From positions 1 through 52,372 of the forward strand of contig CAJUOQ010000013.1 in assembly GCA_910588235.1 (NCBI GenBank): 52,372 nt of DNA, written 5' to 3'. The notes beneath the pieces were generated by a model. That model was not told where the DNA came from. It did not search any database and saw only the letters and a list, made by a program, of their open reading frames with translations. Shown here in pieces: positions 34,037-42,914 of this stretch. Source of the stretch: an uncultured Atopostipes sp. GTDB taxonomy: Bacteria > Bacillota > Bacilli > Lactobacillales > Carnobacteriaceae_A. Every line of letters starts with the position of its first letter. The stretch's first letter is position 1. Both the position numbers and the translations under genes were made by a program.

Positions 34037-35055
34037 TATTTATTCTCCCATTTAGACAATTCATCTTGGATATAATTAATTTCAAGTAATTTTTCTGCTA
34101 GTTCATCCGCATTTAATTGGTAAGTATTATCTGAATTAAACTCATCTTCTAGTCCTTTTGGTTTTCCTTCTTCAAAGTACTTACTATAATTTAAATCTCT
34201 ATTATCAGCTGGTACCCGATAGAAGTTGCCCATATCTATTGCATTGACGCCTTCTTCTTTCGTGAGAAGAGTTTCATATAATTTTTCTCCGTGACGAATA
34301 CCAATATGTTTTTCCTCAGGAGATGTACCAAATATTTTATTTACAGCATCGATTAATACACGAATTGTACTCGCAGGAGCTTTCTGTACCATAATATCTC
34401 CTTGGTCAGCATGTTCAAAAGCAAATAAGACTAAATCTACAGCTTCATCCAAGCTCATCATAAATCTTGTCATATCTTGATCAGTGACTGTAATTGGTTT
34501 TCCTTTTTTCATTTGTTCAATAAATAAAGGTATAACACTTCCTCGTGAAGCCATGACATTTCCATAACGAGTAACAGATATCTTTGTTTCAGAAGGGTCA
34601 ATATTTCGAGACTTAGCCACTGCTACTTTTTCCATCATCGCTTTCGACGTTCCCATAGCATTGATTGGATAAGCAGCTTTATCTGTAGAAAGACATACTA
34701 CATTCTTAACCCCTTCATTAATAGCAGCTGTTAAAACATTGTCTGTCCCTTGCACATTCGTACGAACTGCTTCCATCGGGAAAAACTCACAAGAAGGAAC
34801 TTGTTTTAATGCTGCGGCATGAAATACGTAGTCTACTCCTCTAACAGCATCTCGAATACTTCGTGGATCACGCACGTCGCCTATGTAAAATTTAATTTTT
34901 GAATTATTATATCTTCTCCGCATGTCATCTTGTTTTTTCTCATCCCGAGAAAAAATTCGGATTTCTTTTAAGTCACTATCTAAAAAACGTCTTAGAACAG
35001 CATTTCCGAAAGAACCTGTTCCCCCTGTGATTAATAATGTTTTATTTTTGAACAA
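34036..35055 (-). CDS. capE: CapE/FnlA-type UDP-GlcNAc 4,6-dehydratase/5-epimerase
   Basis: This 339-residue SDR enzyme has the NAD-binding TGGTGSFGNAV, FHAAALKQVPSCEFFPMEAV and the catalytic region LSTDKAAYPINAMGTSKAMM, where a Met replaces the usual Tyr, as in soluble FlaA1/CapE dehydratases. Together with the next two genes it forms the complete CapE-CapF-CapG route from UDP-GlcNAc to UDP-L-FucNAc. It is soluble, with no membrane segments, unlike the larger dehydratase at 39543-41408. Confidence 0.92.
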   Translation of the reverse strand: MFKNKTLLITGGTGSFGNAVLRRFLDSDLKEIRIFSRDEKKQDDMRRRYNNSKIKFYIGDVRDPRSIRDAVRGVDYVFHAAALKQVPSCEFFPMEAVRTNVQGTDNVLTAAINEGVKNVVCLSTDKAAYPINAMGTSKAMMEKVAVAKSRNIDPSETKISVTRYGNVMASRGSVIPLFIEQMKKGKPITVTDQDMTRFMMSLDEAVDLVLFAFEHADQGDIMVQKAPASTIRVLIDAVNKIFGTSPEEKHIGIRHGEKLYETLLTKEEGVNAIDMGNFYRVPADNRDLNYSKYFEEGKPKGLEDEFNSDNTYQLNADELAEKLLEINYIQDELSKWENK

Positions 35056-35076
35056 TTATATTCCTCCTGTTGTATA

Positions 35077-36276
35077 CTATTCAAAATGCTTCATTATAAT
35101 ATTATATGAATTTTCCGTAGTGTAATTGGTTAATAAATATTCCCAAGCATTTTGTCCTAATTTTACTAAATCTTCTTCATCAGATAGTTTGATAACAAGT
35201 TTGTTAAAAACCTCGCTATTTTCACTTAAACACCAATAGCCAAATCCACCCTCTTGTATAACTTCTCCAATATCAGTATTCGGATCAGTAGCAGCGAGTA
35301 CAGGCATTTTTGCTTGCATATAAGAGAGTAACCTTGAAGGAAAATTTGGTATTGTAAATTTATTATCAAGGAAAATCAAGCCTACATCTGAAGAATATGC
35401 TAATAAATCATAATCAGATTTAGGTAAAAATTCTAATAACTTAGCATTTTTTATAGAATTTAATTTAAAAAACTCTTCTAATTTATTGAATTCAGTTCCC
35501 GAACCAACAATCACAAAATATGAATTGTTGTTTTCCTCGTTCTTTTTTATACATTCTATTAAAAAATCTATTCCTTGAGGTTTCCCTAGATTACCACCAT
35601 AAATAAATATTTTTTTATTTAGAGGTAACTGATATTTATTGCGGATTCTTATTTTTTCTTCTTCAGTTATACTTACTTTTCTTGGTTGAATTGTATTAGG
35701 CGAAACTTCAACAGTTTTTTTCAAAATATTATTATTTTCCAATATATAACGAGAATTTGCTTCCGACATAGTTCCAATATAATCAGAGATTTCATAAAGC
35801 TTTTTCTCTTTATTTCTAAACATTTTATGTATTAATCCATTTTCTTTAATCATATTTAAATCTAATGCATTTTGAGGGAAAATATCTTTAAGGAGTAAAT
35901 AAGATTTAGCATTGTCTCGTTTTTTTATAAACTTCACCACTTCATAAAAAGTGATAGGTGGTGTAGAATATAATACTAAGTCAAATTTTACATTATTATA
36001 GTATTTTTTTATTGCATTCAAATACTGCTTTTCAATTAATAGTGTAGAAATCCCTTTTTCAAGCAAATTAACTTTTTTAATATTCCCTATTTTGATCTTC
36101 AGAAGATTAATCCCATCAATTTTCTCTAAAATTGTTGGTAATTTGGTTCTTCTTTCTCTAGCAGCTGCAACATAAACATTATGTCCCTTATCTCGAAATT
36201 TTCTTAATAAATCTGTATATATTCCACTCTCAGAAATTTCTTCTAAACGTCCAATCGATAAAAATAGGATATTCAT
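35077..36276 (-). CDS. Glycosyltransferase family 4, WbuB/CapL-like (probable L-FucNAc transferase)
   Basis: This 399-residue enzyme has an N-terminal acceptor domain with LLLKDIFPQNALDLNMI, a segment typical of WbuB-type transferases that follow fnlA-fnlB-fnlC genes, and a C-terminal donor site including YGGNLGKPQGIDFLIECI. The EX7E motif is not the classical one (LLSYMQAKMPVLAATDP). It overlaps the ATP-grasp gene by 4 bp and precedes capE by 21 bp. Transfer of L-FucNAc onto the lipid-linked first sugar is inferred from this gene order. Confidence 0.78.
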   Translation of the reverse strand: MNILFLSIGRLEEISESGIYTDLLRKFRDKGHNVYVAAARERRTKLPTILEKIDGINLLKIKIGNIKKVNLLEKGISTLLIEKQYLNAIKKYYNNVKFDLVLYSTPPITFYEVVKFIKKRDNAKSYLLLKDIFPQNALDLNMIKENGLIHKMFRNKEKKLYEISDYIGTMSEANSRYILENNNILKKTVEVSPNTIQPRKVSITEEEKIRIRNKYQLPLNKKIFIYGGNLGKPQGIDFLIECIKKNEENNNSYFVIVGSGTEFNKLEEFFKLNSIKNAKLLEFLPKSDYDLLAYSSDVGLIFLDNKFTIPNFPSRLLSYMQAKMPVLAATDPNTDIGEVIQEGGFGYWCLSENSEVFNKLVIKLSDEEDLVKLGQNAWEYLLTNYTTENSYNIIMKHFE

Positions 36277-37268
36277 TTCTTTGCACCTAAATCTAATTCA
36301 TTAATTATTATTAAATCATTAAATTTCATCATATAATTTTTTTCATCATAGTTATTTAATTCTTTTTTATTTTCTTTGTGACTTAAATTATTAATAATTT
36401 GTGTTGGTATATTTACTCCCACTTCATAAGCATGTGGATAACCTCCACCAAAACGAGGATTTACTTCTGAAATATAATATTCGTTATTTACTTTAAAAAT
36501 ATCAATATCGATAATGCCTTTATACCCAGCTACTTTCACAAAATCTTTAACAAGATCTAAAAGCTTGTCATCGATCACTGAAACAGATTTGTCTGTTTCA
36601 CCAGCCCGCATTTTCAACTTTTCTTTTATAAAAGCACTGACTAATTCACTAGAGATAAGGTCTATATAAACATCTACTCCGTATTCAATCCCATCCATAT
36701 ATTCTTGAATCATTAAATTATCATATCTTGAGAATAATAATTCTAATTCTTCTTTAGAATGAACTTTGTTGATATTGATACTGGCACTACCTTCAACAGG
36801 TTTTACAAAAACAGGAAAGTCAATAACTTCAACACTATAGTCTTTGAAAAAGGTTTCTAAGTCTACATAACACTTCATAGAGTTAAAGCCATTGTTTTTT
36901 AAGAATTCATTAAAATCGTATTTGTTAAAGCTTCTCTCTATTACGTCATAGTCAGAAACAATCGGTGTAGTACCTATATCTAAGAATTTTTGTTTATTTT
37001 TAGCAAGTACAGAAAGTTCTGGATCAATTAAAGAAAGTACTCCTGTTATATTGTATTCTTTACATATTTCTAAAATACGTTCTAAATATCCAGGTTCATC
37101 TACTCGTGGAACAATAAAATGTTCATCTGCTTCATATAATGCCGGAGCTAATTCACTACTATCTGTTGCAAATACTTTTCCCTTATTGTCTAATTCATCT
37201 TTAAAATATTGAACAATCTTATTTCTTGTACCACAACTTAAAATTAGAATATTAATATTCGAGTCCAT
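36273..37268 (-). CDS. ATP-grasp ligase of the capsule operon
   Basis: This 331-residue protein has the ATP-grasp fold: a preATP-grasp domain (1-110), then FPVFVKPVEGSASININKVH with the ATP-binding lysine, the loop LMIQEYMDGIEYGVDVYIDL, and metal ligands in YISEVNPRFGGGYPHA. Family members join a carboxylate to an amine, thiol or hydroxyl. In polysaccharide loci they may attach an amino acid to an amino sugar, or act in precursor synthesis. Here it sits beside a sugar aminotransferase and a GNAT enzyme, so amidation of a 4-amino sugar is a reasonable guess. The exact reaction is unknown. Confidence 0.8.
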   Translation of the reverse strand: MDSNINILILSCGTRNKIVQYFKDELDNKGKVFATDSSELAPALYEADEHFIVPRVDEPGYLERILEICKEYNITGVLSLIDPELSVLAKNKQKFLDIGTTPIVSDYDVIERSFNKYDFNEFLKNNGFNSMKCYVDLETFFKDYSVEVIDFPVFVKPVEGSASININKVHSKEELELLFSRYDNLMIQEYMDGIEYGVDVYIDLISSELVSAFIKEKLKMRAGETDKSVSVIDDKLLDLVKDFVKVAGYKGIIDIDIFKVNNEYYISEVNPRFGGGYPHAYEVGVNIPTQIINNLSHKENKKELNNYDEKNYMMKFNDLIIINELDLGAKK

Positions 37269-37284
37269 AAGTTACTCTCTTTCT

Positions 37285-37806
37285 TTAATCGTTAATAAAT
37301 TTTTCCATGATAAGTAAATCATAGTATTTTCCATCGATATATCTTTCATCACTCAATTTTCCAACGGTTTCAAATCCTAACTTTTCCCATAAACTCACAG
37401 CTTTACTATTGTTGTTCACAACTTCTAACTTCAACTTACGTAAATTAAGATAGTTTATAGCAAAATTTTCTAACAGACTATGCGCTTCTGTAGCATAGCC
37501 TTTACCTCTATGTTGCTGGTTACCAAGATAAAGTCCTATTTCTGCAGTACGATGAATCCAATTTATTCCGTAAAGTCCAATCATACCAATGGGTATATCA
37601 TTAAAAGTAGATATTATATATCTTTTATTATTACCAGTTAAATCTATCATAGATTCCATCCATTTAGATTGTTGGTCAATCGATACTGGATTATAACCGC
37701 CACCTAAAAATTTAAACGTATCTTCATCGTTTTTCCAAGTATTTAAAATATACAAATCTCTTAACACGATAGGTCGCAGATAAATATTTTCTCCCTTAAT
37801 CATCAT
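37285..37806 (-). CDS. GNAT-family N-acetyltransferase (RimJ/PseH-like)
   Basis: This 173-residue enzyme has the GNAT acetyl-CoA site EIGLYLGNQQHRGKGYATEA (residues about 90-109) and the C-terminal YLNLRKLKLEVVNNNSKAVS with LWEKLGFETVG. The N-terminus MMIKGENIYLRPIVLRDL resembles both ribosomal-protein acetyltransferases and the PseH-type enzymes that acetylate amino sugars. Its place between the phosphoglycosyl transferase and the ATP-grasp gene in the operon supports acetylation of the 4-amino sugar nucleotide made by the aminotransferase. Confidence 0.8.
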   Translation of the reverse strand: MMIKGENIYLRPIVLRDLYILNTWKNDEDTFKFLGGGYNPVSIDQQSKWMESMIDLTGNNKRYIISTFNDIPIGMIGLYGINWIHRTAEIGLYLGNQQHRGKGYATEAHSLLENFAINYLNLRKLKLEVVNNNSKAVSLWEKLGFETVGKLSDERYIDGKYYDLLIMEKFIND

Positions 37807-37814
37807 TTACTCCT

Positions 37815-38408
37815 TTAACTATAAATGCTATCTTGTTCAAAAACTTTTACTACAGTATTAATCAGTATTTTTAAGTCAAATAATAATGAAAAATTATTAA
37901 TATACTTTAAATCAACCTCTATTCTATCAGGCCACGAAACCGAATTTCGAACTGTTGTCTGTGTTAGACCGGTAATCCCAGGCTTAAATGTAAATCTTTT
38001 TTTATATTTATCCGGATAATTTCGATAACCATCATAAGGAAAATATGTAACAGGTGGTCTTGGGCCGACTAAACTCATATCTCCCAAAAGAACATTAAAT
38101 AGTTGTGGTAGTTCGTCTAAACTTGTTTGTCTCAAGAAATAGCCAACTTTCGTTATCCTATTATCCTGTTCATTTTTTACAGTTAGACCATCACCAATGT
38201 TTTCCGCATTTTCCACCATCGTTCGAAATTTATATATATTGAACGGTTCTCCAGCTTTTCCTAATCGCTCTTGCTTAAAAACAATCTCTCCCTTAGAGTC
38301 TATCTTAATTGCAATAGCGATTATTAATAATATAGGAGATAACAAAATTATAGCTATGGCAGATAATAAAAAATCTATAATCTGTTTTATTATTAACTGT
38401 AGTTTCAT
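37815..38408 (-). CDS. Initiating phosphoglycosyl transferase (PglC/EpsL/CapM type)
   Basis: This 197-residue monotopic membrane enzyme transfers a sugar-1-phosphate to undecaprenyl phosphate, starting repeat-unit assembly. It has one N-terminal hydrophobic segment (about residues 6-34, with the Ser-Pro break LLSPILL), then VFKQERLGKAGEPFNIYKFR, with the catalytic Asp/Glu region and TSLDELPQLFNVLLGDMSLV, and GPRPP. The short length without extra membrane domains is PglC-like, which fits a diamino- or 4-amino-sugar substrate. It overlaps the aminotransferase gene by one base. Confidence 0.9.
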   Translation of the reverse strand: MKLQLIIKQIIDFLLSAIAIILLSPILLIIAIAIKIDSKGEIVFKQERLGKAGEPFNIYKFRTMVENAENIGDGLTVKNEQDNRITKVGYFLRQTSLDELPQLFNVLLGDMSLVGPRPPVTYFPYDGYRNYPDKYKKRFTFKPGITGLTQTTVRNSVSWPDRIEVDLKYINNFSLLFDLKILINTVVKVFEQDSIYS

Positions 38409-39514
38409 TAAAATATACCTCTTATAATTTGAACCACTCGTTCTAAATCTTCATCTGTCATTTTCGTATCACTTGGTAGACATATACCTTTTTCAAAATA
38501 TTCTTCAGAAACCTCTCCGCCTACTGAATCATATTTTGAAAATACAGGTTGGATATGCATTGGTTTCCAAACGGGTCGTGATTCAATATTTTCTTCTTTC
38601 AGTGCATCCATAATCATTGTTGGGGTCACTTCATCTGAATCAATTAAAAGAGTACTTAGCCAAAAGTTTGCTCGTTCATCTTCCATTTCATCTATAAATG
38701 AAATTTCTTCGATATCGGCTAAACCTTTTTTATATGTATTAAAAATATGACGTTTTTGTTGGACGCGATCTTCTAAAACTTTTAGCTGGCCGCGGCCAAT
38801 CCCTGCAACGATATTGCTCATGCGGTAGTTGTAACCAATTTCTTCATGTTGGTAATGTCTCTCTGGTTCACGTGCTTGTGTCGCCCAGAATTTTGCTTTT
38901 TGTATGCCTTCTTCATTATTTGAAACAAGCATACCGCCACCAGAAGTCGTGATTATTTTATTTCCATTAAATGAAAAAATACCATAATCGCCAAATGCAC
39001 CTGTCCATTGATCTTTATAAATAGTTCCTAAACTTTCAGCAGCATCTTCAATTAAAGGTACATTGTGTTTCTCACAAATTGCTTTAATTTCATCGATTTT
39101 TGCTGAAAGTCCATATAGATGGACAATTAGCACAGCTTTTGGTGTGTATTTCTCAAAAGCTTCTTCTAATAATTTTGGATCCATATTCCAGTTTCCTGGC
39201 TCTGAATCGATAAATACCGGTTTTGCTCCTTCGTAAACGATCGGGTTAGCAGTTGCAGAGAAAGTAAGACTTTGACAAAATACAATATCTCCTTCACCGA
39301 CACCCACTGCTTTTAGAGCTAAATGAATCGCCGCGGTACCAGAAGATAATGCGGTAGCATGGTCAATTCCCACCATTTCTGCTAGTTCTTCTTCAAATCC
39401 ATCAACGTTTTTACCTAAGGGAGCAATCCAATTTGTATCAAAAGCTTCTTGTACATATTCTTGTTCATAGCCTTCATCACTCATGTGAGGCGAAGATAAA
39501 AATATTCTTTCCAT
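38408..39514 (-). CDS. DegT/DnrJ/EryC1 aminotransferase (PglE/EpsN type)
   Basis: This 368-residue PLP enzyme starts MERIFLSSPHMSDEGYEQEY, as sugar aminotransferases of the EpsN/PglE group do. The PLP lysine is in FSFNGNKIITTSGGGM, and ALSSGTAAIHLALKAVGVGE holds the phosphate-binding site. It should aminate the 4-keto-6-deoxy sugar made by the membrane dehydratase encoded just upstream, using glutamate. The order dehydratase, aminotransferase, phosphoglycosyl transferase, acetyltransferase parallels B. subtilis epsC/N/L/M and Campylobacter pglF/E/C/D. Confidence 0.9.
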   Translation of the reverse strand: MERIFLSSPHMSDEGYEQEYVQEAFDTNWIAPLGKNVDGFEEELAEMVGIDHATALSSGTAAIHLALKAVGVGEGDIVFCQSLTFSATANPIVYEGAKPVFIDSEPGNWNMDPKLLEEAFEKYTPKAVLIVHLYGLSAKIDEIKAICEKHNVPLIEDAAESLGTIYKDQWTGAFGDYGIFSFNGNKIITTSGGGMLVSNNEEGIQKAKFWATQAREPERHYQHEEIGYNYRMSNIVAGIGRGQLKVLEDRVQQKRHIFNTYKKGLADIEEISFIDEMEDERANFWLSTLLIDSDEVTPTMIMDALKEENIESRPVWKPMHIQPVFSKYDSVGGEVSEEYFEKGICLPSDTKMTDEDLERVVQIIRGIF

Positions 39515-39542
39515 ACCATCCCTGCTTTCTACTTAAAGTTCT

Positions 39543-41408
39543 TTACATTTCAGTCAACGGTGATAAATTTAATCCTAAGTCTTCGATCTTCATACTGTTC
39601 TCTTCATTAGTATTATTCGCAAATGTCACTAAGACCTCTTTCAACTCTTCATCGGTTAAATCATCTAATGAACGAATAAAGGCAAAGACTTGGTTCAATG
39701 GTAAATTATGTACTTTGCCGACAAAGATTTTTTCAAAGACTTGTTCATTGGTATTTTCGTCTGTTGCGAGTAATTCTTCATATAATTTTTCACCAGGACG
39801 AATACCCGTTTCAACGATTTTGATTTCACTTTCAGAATGGCCACTGAGCCACACCATTTGACGCGCGAGATCGACAATTTTGACCGGTTCTCCCATGTCT
39901 AAGACAAAAATTTCGCCGCCATCCGCTAATGCACCTGCTTGAAGGACCAAACGGCTTGCTTCAGGAATGGTCATGAAATAACGCGTCATGCGGAAGTCGG
40001 TGACTGTGACCGGCCCGCCGTTTTCAATTTGTTCTTTAAAAACGGGAATAACGGAACCACTCGAGTTTAAAACATTTCCGAAACGAACGGCTTCGAATCT
40101 GGTTCGGCCGGTTTCATTCAAACCAGTAACAACCATTTCGGCAATCCGCTTGGTCGCGCCCATCACGTTCGGTGGATTGACTGCTTTGTCGGTAGAAACC
40201 ATCACAAAAGAATCAACATCCGCTGCTTTCGCCGCTTCTGCGAGGTTCTTCGTCCCATAAACATTGTTTTTTACCGCTTCACGCGGGTTGGCTTCCATCA
40301 TCGGCACATGTTTATGTGCTGCCGCATGATAAACTAAATCCGGCTTAAAGTGACGCAAGACTTCAAAGATGCGCTTGCGATCTTGAATGTCTGCGATAAC
40401 AGGTTCCACTTCAAAGGTGCGGTTCGGCCACTGTCTTAATTCGCGGTCAATGCTATAAATGGAGAATTCACCGTGTCCCAGTAAAATAATTCTTTCGGGG
40501 TTAAAACCGGCAACTTGGCGGCTGATTTCAGAACCAATCGAGCCCCCTGCTCCTGAAACAAGCACGGTTTTACCAGCGATTTGTTCTTGGATCGCTTCCA
40601 TATCTAATTCTACTTCATCACGGCCGAGTAAGTCCGCCACTTCAATTTCTTTAAACTCATCGAGTTGATAATCTCCCGATAAAATATCTTCTATGTAAGG
40701 CATTTGGTTCGTTTTTACATTCGTTTTGCGCGCTTCCGTTAAAATGAACTGCATATCCTCATTGGATAAGGAAGGTATCGCAATCGTAATTTGTTCGACA
40801 TCATATTGTTCCACCACTTCTTTTAAATCAGAAGTCGCCCCAATGACAGGATAACCATAAAGTGTGGTGTTTTGCTTGTCGGGCTGATCATCTAAGAAAC
40901 CAACGACTTCTACATCTGGACGGTTACGCAAACCATTCACGTACATCGCTCCCCCGTCCCCGGCTCCAATTAATAAAGTCCGCACAGGATCGAATGCGGT
41001 ATATTCATTATTTTGTAGTTTTCGTTGGTGTTCAATCCACAAACGCCATACAATACGGCTAGCGGGAATAATAATGACCGAAAGAATAAAAGCAGCGAGT
41101 ACATAACGAAAACTCACACCATCCGCAAGCACCGTATAGATCAGCGTTCCCAGCACAAAAGAAACCGTGACGAGCAGGATATGGTTAATGGTTTCACGGA
41201 TACTCGTAAAGCGATTAATTTTATCAAACATTTTGACAAAGTAACCTAAAATCACATAAGACAAACTCACTAAGACAACATGGACAATAAAGGTCCGGTT
41301 TGAAATTTCAATTAAAGGATATAAAAAGAAATAAGAACAAATATGTGATGCGATAATGACTAAAGCATCAAAAAGCATTAAAGTAACACGTTTCGCATTA
41401 CGACTCAT
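39543..41408 (-). CDS. Membrane UDP-GlcNAc 4,6-dehydratase (PglF/EpsC/CapD type)
   Basis: This 621-residue enzyme has four N-terminal membrane segments (within about residues 9-125), a first Rossmann domain (LLIGAGDGGAMYVNGLRN, about 146-163), and a catalytic SDR domain with VLVSGAGGSIGSEISRQ, YHAAAHKHVPMMEANPREAV and MVSTDKAVNPPNVMGATKR, in which Met replaces Tyr as in this family. It converts UDP-GlcNAc to the 4-keto-6-deoxy intermediate. Codon use is visibly more GC-rich than the capsule genes downstream, as often seen at the conserved edge of a capsule locus. Confidence 0.93.
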   Translation of the reverse strand: MSRNAKRVTLMLFDALVIIASHICSYFFLYPLIEISNRTFIVHVVLVSLSYVILGYFVKMFDKINRFTSIRETINHILLVTVSFVLGTLIYTVLADGVSFRYVLAAFILSVIIIPASRIVWRLWIEHQRKLQNNEYTAFDPVRTLLIGAGDGGAMYVNGLRNRPDVEVVGFLDDQPDKQNTTLYGYPVIGATSDLKEVVEQYDVEQITIAIPSLSNEDMQFILTEARKTNVKTNQMPYIEDILSGDYQLDEFKEIEVADLLGRDEVELDMEAIQEQIAGKTVLVSGAGGSIGSEISRQVAGFNPERIILLGHGEFSIYSIDRELRQWPNRTFEVEPVIADIQDRKRIFEVLRHFKPDLVYHAAAHKHVPMMEANPREAVKNNVYGTKNLAEAAKAADVDSFVMVSTDKAVNPPNVMGATKRIAEMVVTGLNETGRTRFEAVRFGNVLNSSGSVIPVFKEQIENGGPVTVTDFRMTRYFMTIPEASRLVLQAGALADGGEIFVLDMGEPVKIVDLARQMVWLSGHSESEIKIVETGIRPGEKLYEELLATDENTNEQVFEKIFVGKVHNLPLNQVFAFIRSLDDLTDEELKEVLVTFANNTNEENSMKIEDLGLNLSPLTEM

Positions 41409-41422
41409 CGGACACCCTCCTT

Positions 41423-42193
41423 CTAAAATAAACCAAAGAATCGTTTTTTCTTTTCGATTTTGCGCGGTTCTGGAACCACAACCGGATCCCCATTCACTAA
41501 GGCGCGGGTGGTCTGGTCGAATGCTTTCGCTTTTTTGGCTCCAAATTCATCCATCAATTTTTCATACGCTTCTTTCATATGAAATTTTCGATTGGTGGTA
41601 TTATGTGCATCAGAAGCGATAAAGTGGACCAAGTCGGCTTCAATCATCTGATGACTTATTTTTTCAATTTCTTTCCCAAATGCACCCAAATAACTCGCAG
41701 CGGTCACTTGCGCGAGGATTCCGCGAGATACAAAATCATATAAGAGATTGGGATCTTTTAAAATCGCGTGATTTCGTTCAGGGTGAACAATAATCGGAGT
41801 AATTTGAGCGGTTTGCATTTCGTAGAATAGCCGTTCCGCATAAGCCGGAACTTCTGGGGTCGGAAATTCAATCAATACATACTGTTCTAATTCATCAATA
41901 AAACAAATTTCGTTTTCATTTATATTTTGTAAAATTTCACCATGGAGACGTACTTCTTGTCCGGGGAAAATCGTTAAAGGAATTTCATTCTCATCCAGTC
42001 GGGCTTGTAGTTCCTCCACAAGCGGCACGACGACTCCTTTCGGATTGATCCAGCTCCGGTTCATATGATGCGGAGTTGCTAAGATGTGCGTAATGCCTTC
42101 ATCAACAGCAAGACGAGCCATTTTTAATGACTCGTCCCAATCGCGTGCTCCATCATCGGTTCCAGGTAAAATATGACAATGTAAATCAATCAT
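41423..42193 (-). CDS. cpsB: CpsB/YwqE-type PHP tyrosine-protein phosphatase
   Basis: This 256-residue metal-dependent phosphatase of the PHP family starts MIDLHCHILPGTDDGARDW and has THILATPHHM, PIIVHPERNHAI and FIASDAHNT, the set of His/Asp metal ligands. It removes phosphate from the tyrosine-rich tail of the CpsD kinase and so resets capsule chain-length control. It lies 13 bp from the kinase gene and 14 bp from the dehydratase gene. Confidence 0.94.
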   Translation of the reverse strand: MIDLHCHILPGTDDGARDWDESLKMARLAVDEGITHILATPHHMNRSWINPKGVVVPLVEELQARLDENEIPLTIFPGQEVRLHGEILQNINENEICFIDELEQYVLIEFPTPEVPAYAERLFYEMQTAQITPIIVHPERNHAILKDPNLLYDFVSRGILAQVTAASYLGAFGKEIEKISHQMIEADLVHFIASDAHNTTNRKFHMKEAYEKLMDEFGAKKAKAFDQTTRALVNGDPVVVPEPRKIEKKKRFFGLF

Positions 42194-42206
42194 TTTTTAT
42201 CACTCT

Positions 42207-42902
42207 TTAATCAGATTCATAGTAATAATAAGCTTCTGCATCTAACTCTACTTTATTCATAATCGTTCCTAAGACATTCGCATTCACTTTTTTCAAACGT
42301 TCTGCCGCATCATGAACCTCTTCTTTTTTGACTTCTCCTTCTGGTATAACAAAGAGAGTCCCGTCCACTTTTGATGACAGAATTTGAGCATCTGTAACAG
42401 CTAATACTGGCGGGCTATCAAAAACGACTAAGTCATATTGTTGTTTCATTTCCTCTATTAGTTCTGTCATTCGATTTGAGTTTAACAATTCCGAAGGATT
42501 TGGTGGAATTGGTCCACAAGTTAAAAAGGATAAGTTCTTTACTGGTGATTGTTGAACAACATCTTCTAATAACAAGTCACGATTCGTTATTAAATTCGCT
42601 ATCCCTTGGCTTTTTTCAGATTTAAAAATCTTATGAATTCGAGGTTTTCTCATATCTGTTTCTACCACTAAAACACGTGCGTCCTCAGCCGCAAAAGCAG
42701 CTGCTAGATTTACGGCAACAGTAGTCTTCCCTGATTCGGCTGTCGATGAGGTAACAAGTAGCGTTTGTATTTTTTTGTCTACCATCGAAAATTGAATATT
42801 CGTTCGAATAGAGCGGAATTCTTCAGATACAATTGAAGTAGGATTATCCGCAACGATAACGCCCGCTTGCTGATTTCTATTTCTTCTATTTTTTAAAGAC
42901 AT
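42207..42902 (-). CDS. cpsD: CpsD/CapB-type tyrosine autokinase
   Basis: This 231-residue bacterial tyrosine kinase has Walker A VTSSTAESGKTTVAVNLAAA, Walker A' VLVVETDMRKP and Walker B DLVVFDSPPVLAVTD. The C-terminus ends EAYYYYESD, a four-Tyr cluster that is the autophosphorylation site. It works with the Wzz-type activator encoded just upstream, in the split kinase arrangement of Gram-positives. Confidence 0.94.
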   Translation of the reverse strand: MSLKNRRNRNQQAGVIVADNPTSIVSEEFRSIRTNIQFSMVDKKIQTLLVTSSTAESGKTTVAVNLAAAFAAEDARVLVVETDMRKPRIHKIFKSEKSQGIANLITNRDLLLEDVVQQSPVKNLSFLTCGPIPPNPSELLNSNRMTELIEEMKQQYDLVVFDSPPVLAVTDAQILSSKVDGTLFVIPEGEVKKEEVHDAAERLKKVNANVLGTIMNKVELDAEAYYYYESD

Positions 42903-42914
42903 TATTTCTGCTCC

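Noticed and set aside
39433..41622. Many plus-strand open frames over the capsule dehydratase, phosphatase and aminotransferase genes
   Set aside because: All are antisense shadows of well-recognised genes in GC-richer coding DNA.
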